DNA from: GCA-2737665 sp044344795
Lineage (GTDB): Bacteria > Bacteroidota > Bacteroidia > Palsa-965
Reading direction: 5' to 3'
Assembly: GCA_044344795.1 (NCBI GenBank)
Contig: JBIJCF010000002.1
Span: forward strand, 62,001-126,000
DNA length: 64,000 nucleotides
How positions within the stretch are numbered: position 1 is the first letter of the stretch; each line of letters begins with the position of its first letter. The position numbers and the translations under genes are program-made. The notes under the pieces are model-generated. The model was not told the origin of the DNA. It was given only the letters and a program-made list of their open reading frames with translations, and searched no databases. Below are positions 35,791-45,083 of this stretch, piece after piece.

Positions 35791-36561
35791 TTAAATTATT
35801 CCTATTCCTAGTAATACTCCAAATACGATGAGTAAAATTCCCACCATTTTTTGTAAGAATGTAATCGTCATTTTTTTTACTAACTTATTTCCAATATACG
35901 CTCCGGCAAACGCAGATAATGTTGCGGCAACGAGCAAAGGAATTTGTTGTGAGCCGTCATCATTAATGATGAATTTGTCGGAATACATGAAAAGGCGCGA
36001 GGTATCAACGAGGCATGCAATGAATACACCTGTTGCAATAAACGCTTCTTTTGAAAGTCCGGAACGGATGAGAAATGCACTGCGTAAAGCGCCTTGATTG
36101 CCGGAAAGACCGCCAAAGAAACCACTCAGTAAACCTCCTGCAACGAGATATTTTTTATCGAATTCAATGCGATTAAAACGTGGTAATAAATCAAACAGGG
36201 AGAAGAAAATGATCAGAATCGCAATCACCAGCTTAACAGGTGTGATTTCAAATTGATCCGCATTCCATGAATACAGCGCAGGCATTTCTGTCATTTGGGT
36301 TAACAGCCATGCTCCTCCGAAGGCAGCGACAATTCCCGGTAAGCCGAATCGAAGCGCAATTTTGAAATCTATATTTTTCCCGACTAAAATCAGTTTGAAT
36401 AGATTATTCAGGAAGTGAACGATGGCAGTAAGTTGAATTGCAAGCGGCAGGGGGAAAAAGATCCCGAACACCGGCACCATAAGTGTTCCAAGTCCAAAAC
36501 CGGAGAATAGCGTTAAAGCAGAGCCCGCCAATGCCGTGAAACAAATAATAAGATATTCCAT
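35791..36561 (-). CDS. TauE/SafE family sulfite exporter-like membrane protein
   Basis: A 256-residue inner membrane protein with about eight hydrophobic segments and the TauE/SafE internal repeat. The first half has SALTLFSGFGLGTLMVPVFGIFFP and the second has GGLLSGFFGGLSGNQGALRSAFL, both glycine-rich helix turns typical of the family. Members are proposed to export sulfite or related organosulfur anions; the substrate here is not evident. The ATG at 36561 is preceded at 4 nt by TAAATTTA, one mismatch from the -7 consensus. It forms a likely operon with the downstream amidotransferase. Confidence 0.87.
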   Translation of the reverse strand: MEYLIICFTALAGSALTLFSGFGLGTLMVPVFGIFFPLPLAIQLTAIVHFLNNLFKLILVGKNIDFKIALRFGLPGIVAAFGGAWLLTQMTEMPALYSWNADQFEITPVKLVIAILIIFFSLFDLLPRFNRIEFDKKYLVAGGLLSGFFGGLSGNQGALRSAFLIRSGLSKEAFIATGVFIACLVDTSRLFMYSDKFIINDDGSQQIPLLVAATLSAFAGAYIGNKLVKKMTITFLQKMVGILLIVFGVLLGIGII

Positions 36562-36585
36562 TGGATAAATTTAATTACATCGTTT

Positions 36586-36620
36586 CAAAAAAATAGGGGT
36601 AACACATTGTGCTCCCCTAT
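36586..36620 (-). terminator. Terminator after the OmpA-family gene
   Basis: A 7-bp stem (36593-36599 with 36614-36620) is followed on the minus strand by TTTTTTT and lies just downstream of the stop at 36641. It separates the OmpA gene from the TauE/SafE promoter. Confidence 0.8.
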
Positions 36621-36640
36621 ACCACTATTACTAGGTGATT

Positions 36641-39127
36641 TTATTCAACGATCAACATTTCAACACGACGGTTCTTCTGACGACCTTCCGGTGTAGTGTT
36701 TGGTGCTACAGGACGATTTGGTCCGTACCATTCTACGTAGAATCTGTCAGCAGCAACACCCTTGCTCACTAAATATTTTTGTACTGCCTTCGCACGTTTC
36801 TCCGACAACTTCATGTTAGCAGCAGGTTTACCAACGTTATCCGTGTGACCCGTGATGCGCAGCTTCCAGGTTGGATGCTTCTTCAACAAGTCCGCCAACT
36901 CATCCAACGATGCTAATGAGCCCGGCTGAATGATGTCTTTTCCGGACTGGAATTCCAGGTTATCAAACGCTTTCTTTACAATCTCTTGCTCTTCCTTCGT
37001 CAATACTACCGCTACATCTTTGATTTCAACTTTTTGCAATCCGTTACCTGCAGGCTTCGGAATATCGAAGCGGAACAAGCGATCTACCTGACTGCGCAAC
37101 GCACGTTTGTTAGCACCGTTTACAACCACTTTCACTTCGTTAACGCCTTCCGTGTTGTCGCCATCCAAACGGAATACGCAAACAGAGTCGCTTGGCAATG
37201 ATTCGTAAGTGAAGCTGCCATCTTTAGCTTGCTTGGTGCTCTTTAAGCTCTGACCGGCAAGATCAACCAAGTGTAGCTTGATTTCAGGGCAACCTTCATT
37301 ATCTACAGGGCCCGGCTTATCAGGGCACAAGTCAATCTTGTCCATTACACCATCACCATCACGATCCGGACATCCTTTGAATTCCAACAAGCCCGCTTCT
37401 TCAGGACAATCATCTTCTTTGTCGATGATCTTGTCTCCATCTTTATCAGGACAACCGTTAAACTCAGGAAGCCCCTTATCATCCGGACATGCATCCTGTT
37501 TGTCCATAACTCCATCGCTATCGCGATCCGGACAACCGTTGAATTGCTTCAATCCCGGCTCATCCGGACAGATATCTTCAGAATCCTGAACATGGTCACC
37601 ATCGCGATCCGGACAACCCAAGAATTCCCAAACACCCGGTACTTCTTTACACTTATCTCTCTTATCAGAAACTTTGTCCTTGTCCTTGTCTTTTGTTGGG
37701 CGATACATGATCGGAATTTTCAATGCGACATGTAAGTCAGCCCCGTAAATAGTTTTCTTTTTGCTGAACCATGGTGCCAGGTTGTTAGTTCCAATAACGA
37801 TTGGTCCTAAACGAATTCCGGCGCCTGTCTGAAAATTACGGAATTGATTGTACGACATCGGCACCCAAATGCCCGCCCATTTCCAGTCGTAACGCGGAGT
37901 TAAGCTAAATGTAGTAAGATCGTGTACTTTGTTCGGATTGTTATTCCATTGTACAGCCAGGAACGAGGTGAAGTTCAAATAGAAATTATCCCAAATATGA
38001 TAATCTACCTGCACACTAAATGCTGTTGGAAGATTCATGCGGTAAAACTGATCAGTAGGTAATGCTGCAAAACGATTACGTAAGGTGTCGTCCAATGCAC
38101 GAATTGGAATGCTGTCCAATTTTACGTCACGGAAATTCCATTGATTAACTTCTGCAACGAAGTTGTTACTAAATTGGCCGCGTTCAAATTTAATTGAGCC
38201 AATGTCAGTGATAGAAGCGCCAACACGCAATTTGTATTTGTTTTTGTAGCGCATCCATAAATCTGTTTCGCCGTCCATGTCGTATTTGAACTTCTGATAA
38301 TTCGGACGCCATTCGTACACAGCGCCGAGGTCAAGTCCGAATCCGGGTTTGGAGTCAATTTTATATTTAAAGCCACCTTCAGAAAATTCAAAATTGTTGG
38401 AGTGTGAATACTGAACGTCCGTTTTGATGAAAGTTAATTGGCTGTCATTAACTGTGAGGTATTGTAAATCATTGGCAAAAAAGAAGGCAGAGCCTAAACC
38501 CAACAATAACTTTGGTCGCACCCCAACTTTCAGGAAGTGCTCTTTGTTATCAATTACAGTCATGGCGTAAGTCCCACCAATTTCAGCCCATGTCATGTAT
38601 TGAACGCTGAGCCTTTTATTAGTGAATGATTGATACAATGTACTATCTCCGAAATCAGAGTAAATCAGATTTGCCATTGGATTCTCAACCCCGTCAACGT
38701 TAACATACGTACGAATACTTCCCGTTAACGCAAATGCACTTTTGTCGTTTAATGTTACCATAAACGAAGGCAACATGATACGATTACTTAAGAATACGGA
38801 ACGAGCTTGGTCGTCTGTTTTACGAATCAGGTACTTATCCGTGAACAACGTGTCATCGAATGCAGGAAACTTTAATGAACTCGGATTGGTGAGTTTGCCT
38901 TCGTACTTCAAGGCTGCAGTATTCATACCCGTCCAATTGTTTCCGGCCATGAAATTGGTGCCGAATAGTACGATGTCTACTTTGTAGCGACTATCCGCAA
39001 TGGAAGCCGGGTTTAGGTCAATGCCGTTAACGCCGGCGTAATTGCTGTTTGCATATCCCAAAAAATCCTGAGAAAATGCGGAAATGCTGAGCATAACTGC
39101 AGTTGCAATATAGAGAATACGTTTCAT
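36641..39127 (-). CDS. OmpA-family outer membrane protein with DUF5723-like barrel and TSP3 repeats
   Basis: An 828-residue protein. A signal peptide (cleavage near SAFSQ, about residue 20) is followed by a DUF5723-like beta-barrel region (about 21-475, LGYANSNYAGVNGIDLNPASIADSR). Five acidic calcium-binding thrombospondin type-3-like repeats follow (about 480-615, units such as CPDRDGDGVMDKIDLCPDKPG), then a linker and a C-terminal OmpA domain (about 715-828, ITGHTDN and NRRVEMLIVE). The OmpA domain should bind peptidoglycan, and the repeats form a rigid periplasmic stalk. The ATG at 39127 precedes the signal peptide; an in-frame TTG lies two codons upstream. The order suggests barrel-stalk-anchor architecture. 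Confidence 0.88.
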   Translation of the reverse strand: MKRILYIATAVMLSISAFSQDFLGYANSNYAGVNGIDLNPASIADSRYKVDIVLFGTNFMAGNNWTGMNTAALKYEGKLTNPSSLKFPAFDDTLFTDKYLIRKTDDQARSVFLSNRIMLPSFMVTLNDKSAFALTGSIRTYVNVDGVENPMANLIYSDFGDSTLYQSFTNKRLSVQYMTWAEIGGTYAMTVIDNKEHFLKVGVRPKLLLGLGSAFFFANDLQYLTVNDSQLTFIKTDVQYSHSNNFEFSEGGFKYKIDSKPGFGLDLGAVYEWRPNYQKFKYDMDGETDLWMRYKNKYKLRVGASITDIGSIKFERGQFSNNFVAEVNQWNFRDVKLDSIPIRALDDTLRNRFAALPTDQFYRMNLPTAFSVQVDYHIWDNFYLNFTSFLAVQWNNNPNKVHDLTTFSLTPRYDWKWAGIWVPMSYNQFRNFQTGAGIRLGPIVIGTNNLAPWFSKKKTIYGADLHVALKIPIMYRPTKDKDKDKVSDKRDKCKEVPGVWEFLGCPDRDGDHVQDSEDICPDEPGLKQFNGCPDRDSDGVMDKQDACPDDKGLPEFNGCPDKDGDKIIDKEDDCPEEAGLLEFKGCPDRDGDGVMDKIDLCPDKPGPVDNEGCPEIKLHLVDLAGQSLKSTKQAKDGSFTYESLPSDSVCVFRLDGDNTEGVNEVKVVVNGANKRALRSQVDRLFRFDIPKPAGNGLQKVEIKDVAVVLTKEEQEIVKKAFDNLEFQSGKDIIQPGSLASLDELADLLKKHPTWKLRITGHTDNVGKPAANMKLSEKRAKAVQKYLVSKGVAADRFYVEWYGPNRPVAPNTTPEGRQKNRRVEMLIVE
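37282..37697 (-). repeat. TSP3-type acidic tandem repeats inside the OmpA gene
   Basis: Five related coding units of roughly 75 bases encode C-P-D-x-D-x-D-G-type calcium-binding turns. They are preceded by a short (Lys-Asp)n stretch near 37680-37697. This is a protein-level tandem repeat, not a mobile or intergenic repeat. Confidence 0.8.
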
Positions 39128-39165
39128 GCTCAAGGTGTTAGCACCGCGAATGTAAGAAAATACTG

Positions 39166-41877
39166 CTATTGTTCGATGATGGAATAGGCCACCAGTCGGT
39201 TCTTTGGCAATGTGGTTAACAAAATTGGTTGCTGATTCTGATGCATACGCCCAATGCTAAAAATTGAATTTCCCTTAATCGGAAACCCGGCGGCCATAAC
39301 ACCTCCTTTATTGATCAGATAAAGTTCTTCGGAACCTCCTGTCACAGCCCCAATGCGGACATCATTGTTGTCGAAGCGATAGAGACCTCCTGTATGTTTC
39401 ACGGGCTGCTCAAAAGAGAATCGGAATTGGGCGCGTTGGTCATTGGCATACGTCACCAGCTTTTTCTCATCCATGGCGATATATTCGACTTTACCATCTT
39501 GGTCTAAATCTTCGCACATTAACCAATTGACATGACTGAAGTCAGGAAATCTGGTGCGTTCCAGATTATCACTTAAAGAAAGTTTGTAGAGGTTTCCGGA
39601 GGAGTCGATCGTTACAATTTTAGTTTTCACCAGATCTTTACCGGGCTCCAGGTAAATAAATCGTGAACGCTCCGGTATCTGTTCTTTAAGTTTTAGTCGC
39701 ACATTGCCTTGTCTGTCGGTGATGGTAATTTTTCCGGATTGATCAGGCATGATGACGTAATCTTTTCCTTGCACGATGGTGTGTAACACCGGTGATTGCA
39801 CAACGTCAGCATGTAAAGGGTTCTTCCAGCCTTCTACTGATGTGCCTTTTACGGTATAATTGTAAGTGCGCTTATCATTGCAGGAAACGAGGAGTCGGTA
39901 CTCTCGGTTTCTCTCATAATCCATCACGGTTAACGGCGCTGTTGCCGTTGCTTTAAGTTTAACCGGGAAGCCGGGTAAATAATTACCGTTGCGATCAAGA
40001 ATATGTAGTGCATTTGCGGTGACGAATGCCATTTGCAACTTGCCATTCTTCAAAGCATCTACTTGATGTACGTCTCCGATTATAGCTTCGTTCAATTTTT
40101 TCTTCCAGAAAACGCTTCCTGTTCCGGAAATTAAGTACAGTTGATGTGCTTCGTCCTGTATGGCAATATCGAGCCCATTTGTATTGTGATTTCGTAGCAA
40201 CCATGGTTGTTTGAGAAATGCTGTATCTAGTTCGAGTTCCCACAACGAAGCTACTTCACTTTTAGTTTGCGGATTGTGACGTAGAAATGCACTTGTATAA
40301 AATAGGTTTGGTTTCGTAATCATGTATTGTGTAAAACAACCGTCAAAACGCTCCATCGTTGTGCGATGTTTGGTGATGATGTCCCTGTGTTCAGGTGCAG
40401 TAAGTGCAAGAAGCGGTGAATTATAACGTGTCGGTGAAACGTACGAAATGAGGGAGAAGTCTCTGTTCAAGTTACTTATGAAATCGGTATAGTTTGGATT
40501 TCGTGTTAAAGTGCGTTTATTCTCGTTTGCCAATAAGAAATTATTAAGTGTTGCAGGAGTGGAAGCACAAACAACATAATGCCTGAAAATGGTAAAAAAA
40601 CAGGTGTCAAGTTTTTCGAAGGAGTTACCCAAGGTCGCAGGTAACATACCATCAACAGGAATTCGATAAATCGCCACCCCCGAGTCCTGAGGTGCAAGAA
40701 TGGTGTCATCTTCTGAAACAAATCCTGTTAGCTTTCGAATAGCGTCACCGGTATTGGTTGCAGAGATCAGCGTAATGGTTTCGGTTGCTTCACCTGAAGC
40801 TAATTCTGCACGAACAATCTCGTTGCCCACCCACGAAGAAAAATCTCGGTAAGGATCAAACCCGTGACTTTCCCTTAATCGATTAAGTTGTTCACGGCGC
40901 GTCGGCGAGTTATTGGTATTTTCCGTGTATTGGTCGTAAGCCTCAAGGAAAGTGCGGAAATTGCTAATACCATACGCTACATAAGAAATGGTATTAGCAG
41001 GTAATACTTTGTCCGCTTCAAATGTTTGACTTTCTTGATTATTGAATATTGATAAGAAGCTCATGTTGCTATCAGCACAAATGGTATAACCATTCATCAA
41101 TAATGCATTTGAACGCCACGAGAGATCAACTTCCGTCCATGCAGCAAAATTGCCAATTGAAGCAGCATGATCGTGTTCATCCGAGGCAGCGAATGCCGTT
41201 AAATCTTTAGCAAGTTTTTGATAGTTTACGTAGAGGTTAATCGTTGCTTTATTGCCGGCAGTTTCTTTTACACGATTAAATGTCGCATTGCGATTCAGAC
41301 TTCCTCCTGTACGTTTTGTTTCTAATGCTGTTCGCACTAAATCTTTATTGTCACTAATCAGAAGAATGCCATTGTCATTGCAAATGGATAAGCTATCATT
41401 TTCAAGCAGTATCGCTTCGCCGACAGTAACTTGTTTCGCATTTAAGGGCTGCCCGATAGCCGTTAATTGTTCAATTAAATGAGCCCCTTGTTGCGGATGA
41501 TCCATTTCAATACTCAAAACATAACTGAAAGTATTGTTCTGAACACGATGTATGGAAAGCCATGCCGATCTGTCGGACGAAAATTCCGGCCCCGATTTCA
41601 ATAGTTGCAGAATAGAATCTACTTGTGCAATGGCATTTTGAGACTGCGTCCCCCAATCTAAATCTTGCACAGCCTCCCAAATGAGGTTGCCCTGATTCAA
41701 TTGATTTTGCGCCTGTTTTAGATCATTAATTCGAAATACCAAGGAAGCCGATTCAGGAATTGCAGTTAATGCATCACCAACAGGCTTTTTGTGGTCGCGA
41801 AGTTGAAACCACGCCAGCAGTGCCCCAAGCAGAGCAATTGACAAAACGCCGATCCAAATAATTCTCCGTGTATTCAC
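39166..41877 (-). CDS. DUF3352-like membrane-anchored protein with C-terminal propeller-like region
   Basis: A 903-residue protein with one N-terminal membrane helix (about 6-24) and a large extracytoplasmic part. Residues about 35-560 resemble DUF3352 proteins (AIPESASLVFRINDLKQAQNQL, repeated helix-strand units). The C-terminal third looks like a PQQ/VCBS-type propeller with Trp/Gly blades and an FG-GAP-like calcium loop DLDQDGKVEYIAM. The function is unknown. The start is a GTG at 41877, directly before NTRRI. It precedes the OmpA-family gene on the same strand with a 38-nt gap, so the two may be co-transcribed. Confidence 0.65.
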   Translation of the reverse strand: MNTRRIIWIGVLSIALLGALLAWFQLRDHKKPVGDALTAIPESASLVFRINDLKQAQNQLNQGNLIWEAVQDLDWGTQSQNAIAQVDSILQLLKSGPEFSSDRSAWLSIHRVQNNTFSYVLSIEMDHPQQGAHLIEQLTAIGQPLNAKQVTVGEAILLENDSLSICNDNGILLISDNKDLVRTALETKRTGGSLNRNATFNRVKETAGNKATINLYVNYQKLAKDLTAFAASDEHDHAASIGNFAAWTEVDLSWRSNALLMNGYTICADSNMSFLSIFNNQESQTFEADKVLPANTISYVAYGISNFRTFLEAYDQYTENTNNSPTRREQLNRLRESHGFDPYRDFSSWVGNEIVRAELASGEATETITLISATNTGDAIRKLTGFVSEDDTILAPQDSGVAIYRIPVDGMLPATLGNSFEKLDTCFFTIFRHYVVCASTPATLNNFLLANENKRTLTRNPNYTDFISNLNRDFSLISYVSPTRYNSPLLALTAPEHRDIITKHRTTMERFDGCFTQYMITKPNLFYTSAFLRHNPQTKSEVASLWELELDTAFLKQPWLLRNHNTNGLDIAIQDEAHQLYLISGTGSVFWKKKLNEAIIGDVHQVDALKNGKLQMAFVTANALHILDRNGNYLPGFPVKLKATATAPLTVMDYERNREYRLLVSCNDKRTYNYTVKGTSVEGWKNPLHADVVQSPVLHTIVQGKDYVIMPDQSGKITITDRQGNVRLKLKEQIPERSRFIYLEPGKDLVKTKIVTIDSSGNLYKLSLSDNLERTRFPDFSHVNWLMCEDLDQDGKVEYIAMDEKKLVTYANDQRAQFRFSFEQPVKHTGGLYRFDNNDVRIGAVTGGSEELYLINKGGVMAAGFPIKGNSIFSIGRMHQNQQPILLTTLPKNRLVAYSIIEQ

Positions 41878-42074
41878 AAAGCAGAACTTGATTTTCTTGT
41901 GAAGTTACCGGGAGAATGAATGTGATCGTTAGTGCCCTGAAGCAGTTATGAAAAGGACGTTGTTAGGAAGTACGCAGCGTTCTTCTGCAGCATTGACGTG
42001 AGACGTAGAATGACAATAAAAGTTACAAACGGAACGTAAATACATGGTACGAGTATTGTAATTTAACCTTACGT

Positions 42075-43463
42075 ATGAAGACCAAAGAACTCCATCATTT
42101 ACTATACAGGGCAGCCTTCGGACCCACACCGCAGTTGGTGAAGGAGCTGAAAGGCATGACCCGCGCGCAGGCTGTAAACAAATTGCTTGAAGACGCCGGA
42201 CGTATTCAGGATTTGTCGATTATTCCGAAGCCGGAAACTAATGACAAAGGCGAAGTGGGTCCTTTAAAAACAGTTGGACTTATCCTGAAATCGCAAAAGG
42301 AGAAAGATTTATTAAATCTTGCGTGGATTGATAGAATGACAGTAGCGAAAGCCAGTTTACGCGAAAAAATGATTTTTTTCTGGCACAATCACTTTGCCAC
42401 AAGTGCTCCGTTCGGGTGGCTTATGCAAATACAGCACAATACGCTGCGCCGTTTGGCATTAGGAAGTTTTTCTGAAATGTTACATGAGATTTCGAAAGAT
42501 CCCGCGATGATAATTTGGTTAAACAACCAGCAGAATAAAAAGAATGCACCCAATGAAAACTTTGCGCGTGAAGTAATGGAGTTGTTTACACTGGGAGAAG
42601 GCAATGGTTATACTGAGCAGGATATTAAAGAAGCCGCGCGAGCATTTACAGGTTGGTTTGTGAATCAGAAAGGGGAATTTGAGTTCAACGAAAAACAGCA
42701 CGACGACGGGAATAAAAGTGTTTTTGGGAACACCGGCAATTGGAATGGGAATCACATCATTGATTTTCTGTTGACGAAGCCGGAGACTGCAGCATATTTA
42801 TGTCGTAAGGTATATAAGGCTTTTGTGAACAATTCTGTTGACGAGAAGCGTGTCGAAGATTTAGCTGTACGTTTTCGGGCATCGAATTACAATGTTGAAG
42901 ATTTGATGCGACATATTTTCATGGCGGATTGGTTTTATGACACTGAAAATATCGGCGCGGTCATTTGTTCACCTGTAGAACTGATAGTTCGTTATAAAAA
43001 ACTTGTACAGTTTCAAGTGGATGATAAACAACAATTGGCATATCAGGAGTTACTAGGACAGACGTTGTTTTCGCCACCTAATGTTGCAGGTTGGAAGGGT
43101 GGACGTGCATGGATTGATAGTTCGACATTATTGTTCCGACTGAATATTCCGGCGACAATTATCAATTCCAATGCCATCAAATTAAATAAGCGACCGGCTT
43201 TCGAAGAGAAGAATCGTGGCGAGAAACCGCAAAAAGACCAACAAGTTGCGGTGAAAAGTGATTGGGGAACGATGGTGAATTATTTCAAAGATGTACCTGC
43301 AGAGCAGTTAACGGACGAAGTCATTCAGTTTTTTATAACTGCTCCTACATTGCGTATTAGCAAAGAAATGATAGAGCAACATGTGGACACTAGTACTCCG
43401 CAACGTAGGATAATAACCACTATTGCGGCTGTGATGAAACTGCCGGAATTTCAATTGATATAG
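42075..43463 (+). CDS. DUF1800 family protein
   Basis: A 462-residue protein of the DUF1800 family: LLYRAAFGPTPQLVKEL at the start, LREKMIFFWHNHFATSAPFG (about 97-116), NENFAREVMELFTLGEGNGYTEQDIKEAARAFTGW (about 159-193) and SPPNVAGWKGGRAWIDS (about 334-350). No signal peptide is visible. DUF1800 and DUF1501 genes are paired in many Bacteroidota and Planctomycetota, where their biochemical role remains undefined. DUF1501 follows after 8 nt, confirming the pair. The start ATG at 42075 gives the family-standard N-terminus. The 197 bp upstream show no clear promoter or other gene. Confidence 0.88.
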   Translation: MKTKELHHLLYRAAFGPTPQLVKELKGMTRAQAVNKLLEDAGRIQDLSIIPKPETNDKGEVGPLKTVGLILKSQKEKDLLNLAWIDRMTVAKASLREKMIFFWHNHFATSAPFGWLMQIQHNTLRRLALGSFSEMLHEISKDPAMIIWLNNQQNKKNAPNENFAREVMELFTLGEGNGYTEQDIKEAARAFTGWFVNQKGEFEFNEKQHDDGNKSVFGNTGNWNGNHIIDFLLTKPETAAYLCRKVYKAFVNNSVDEKRVEDLAVRFRASNYNVEDLMRHIFMADWFYDTENIGAVICSPVELIVRYKKLVQFQVDDKQQLAYQELLGQTLFSPPNVAGWKGGRAWIDSSTLLFRLNIPATIINSNAIKLNKRPAFEEKNRGEKPQKDQQVAVKSDWGTMVNYFKDVPAEQLTDEVIQFFITAPTLRISKEMIEQHVDTSTPQRRIITTIAAVMKLPEFQLI

Positions 43464-43471
43464 GAGACGAT

Positions 43472-44704
43472 ATGAGCAAGTATTCCAGAAAAGATTTTCT
43501 CAAGTTGTCGGGCTTAGCATCGGCATCCTTGTTGTTGCCCAACTTTTTAAAAGGCATGGGGATAGAAACAGATCCTCGCATGAGTGAGTTATTGCTGCCT
43601 GTTACCAATGGCAAGCGCTTGGTGGTAATACAATTAAGCGGTGGTAATGATGGGTTAAATACTGTCGTGCCTCGTGGTGATGATTTGTATTATAGCAATC
43701 GCTCGGGATTAGGATTGAAAGGCGCGGAGTTGATAAACCTCGATACGTATTTTTCCCTCAATGCCAAGTTGAGAGGCCTTGCTGATTTGTATATGAGTGG
43801 GGAAGTGACCATCATCAACAGCGTTGGTTATCCTAATCCTAATCGTTCTCACTTCCGATCATTGGATATTTGGCAAAGTGCTTCCGATGCGGATAAATAT
43901 GTACAGTCGGGATGGATTGGCCGATGGCTGGACAGCGCCTGTAGCGGTGGTGATTATAAACCTTATTACGCCTTGGAGTTGGACGATGCCATGAGTTTGG
44001 CATTGAAAGGAAATACATTAAGCGGCATCGCGGTTAGTAATCCGAAGCGTATGAATGCGATGATGCAAGATCCGATGATTTACAAAACGGCAAGAGCATG
44101 GACAGCGCACGATGATGATGAACACCATATTGAATATTTGCACAAAACTTTGGCACAAACAGAAGTGAGCGTTCAGGCGATATATGAAAAATCCGGACGT
44201 AAGTTGTCGAAGGCTATTTATCCGCAACACGCATTCGGCAAACATTTGAAGATGATTGCCGAGTTGATTATGGCGGATGCAGAAACTTCAGTGTTTTATA
44301 TTTCACTACCCGGTTTTGATACGCATGCCGGACAGAAGAATCAGCAAGGTCGATTGCTCAATGTTTATGGTGATGCCTTGAAAGCATTTACACAGGATTT
44401 GAAATCGGTAAATCGCTGGAGCGATACATTGGTGATGACATTTTCGGAATTCGGTCGCCGTGTGAAACAAAATGCGAGTGCCGGCACGGATCATGGAACA
44501 GCAAACGTCATGTTGTTGGCCGGTGGCGGGTTGAATAAAAAAGGTATTTTAAATGAAGCGCCGGATTTGAAAAATCTGGTGGATGGAGATCTACAGTTTA
44601 AAGTGGATTTCCGTCGCATTTACGCATCCGTATTAAAAAACTGGTTGGGAGCTGACGCGAATGGAATTTTGGGTGCATCGTTTGAGACGATGGATTTTGT
44701 GTAA
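43472..44704 (+). CDS. DUF1501 family Tat-exported protein
   Basis: A 410-residue protein with a Tat-like signal, SRKDFLKLSGLASASLLLP (one Arg replaced by Lys), suggesting folded export. The DUF1501 body has LVVIQLSGGNDGLNTVVPRGDDLYYSNR (about 50-77), HFRSLDIWQSAS, SLPGFDTHAGQKNQQG and TFSEFGRRVKQNASAGTDHG, which gives an alkaline-phosphatase/sulfatase-like arrangement of metal-binding Asp, His and Glu residues. Its substrate is unknown. It is unusual here in having AGGAGA at 43462-43467 just upstream of the ATG, since Bacteroidota rarely use Shine-Dalgarno sequences. It forms an operon with DUF1800. Confidence 0.88.
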   Translation: MSKYSRKDFLKLSGLASASLLLPNFLKGMGIETDPRMSELLLPVTNGKRLVVIQLSGGNDGLNTVVPRGDDLYYSNRSGLGLKGAELINLDTYFSLNAKLRGLADLYMSGEVTIINSVGYPNPNRSHFRSLDIWQSASDADKYVQSGWIGRWLDSACSGGDYKPYYALELDDAMSLALKGNTLSGIAVSNPKRMNAMMQDPMIYKTARAWTAHDDDEHHIEYLHKTLAQTEVSVQAIYEKSGRKLSKAIYPQHAFGKHLKMIAELIMADAETSVFYISLPGFDTHAGQKNQQGRLLNVYGDALKAFTQDLKSVNRWSDTLVMTFSEFGRRVKQNASAGTDHGTANVMLLAGGGLNKKGILNEAPDLKNLVDGDLQFKVDFRRIYASVLKNWLGADANGILGASFETMDFV

Positions 44705-44748
44705 GGTCAATTCGTCCAATCCAACTGCTCTTCACGAATCGGTTTCAG

Positions 44749-45075
44749 TTATTTATTTAACGGCAGCAAAGATAATTTCTTAATTAAAAATTTCTTTTGT
44801 TCAAACTGCAGATACTTGGTAATCGGCTCCCCGGGTTTACCAATTTTTTCAGGCTCTTTGCAAGGAATAGATTGAAGAATTAACGTGTCTTTGCGCACCT
44901 TCCATGTTCCTTCCGTGCACGCGTATGGCGTTTCTTTCTTTAACGTGTAATAGAATGTACTATCCTAATATACTTGCAATGAAGCAATATAGTCGCCTGC
45001 AAATCCCTGATAAGTTTCTGTAAGAACCGATCCGGAAATAAGATAAAATGCAAAAACGAGTAACGAGGGATACAT
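44749..45075 (-). pseudogene. Small secreted-protein gene interrupted by an in-frame TAG
   Basis: On the minus strand an ATG at 45075 opens a frame with a signal-peptide-like start (MYPSLLVFAFYLISG). It runs 36 codons, meets TAG at 44967-44965, then continues in the same frame for 71 more codons (TYACTEG-like region with YACTEGTWKVRKDTLILQSIPC) to a TAA at 44751-44749. The downstream part has normal codon use and two cysteines, as expected of a real small periplasmic protein of about 108 residues. It lies 8 nt after rnhB on the same strand. It could be a recent nonsense mutation, a sequencing error (CAG to TAG) or readthrough. No other gene is visible in the 378 bp between DUF1501 and rnhB. 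Confidence 0.65.
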
Positions 45076-45083
45076 GCTACAAG

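Noticed and set aside
37282..37697. Tandem repeat resembling a CRISPR or intergenic repeat array
   Set aside because: The units are in frame, vary in sequence and encode acidic calcium-binding turns, so they are protein repeats.
41878..42074. 197-bp gap between the DUF3352-like gene and DUF1800
   Set aside because: It contains no convincing promoter box, hairpin or coding frame; a 66-codon minus-strand frame across it is not supported by any motif.
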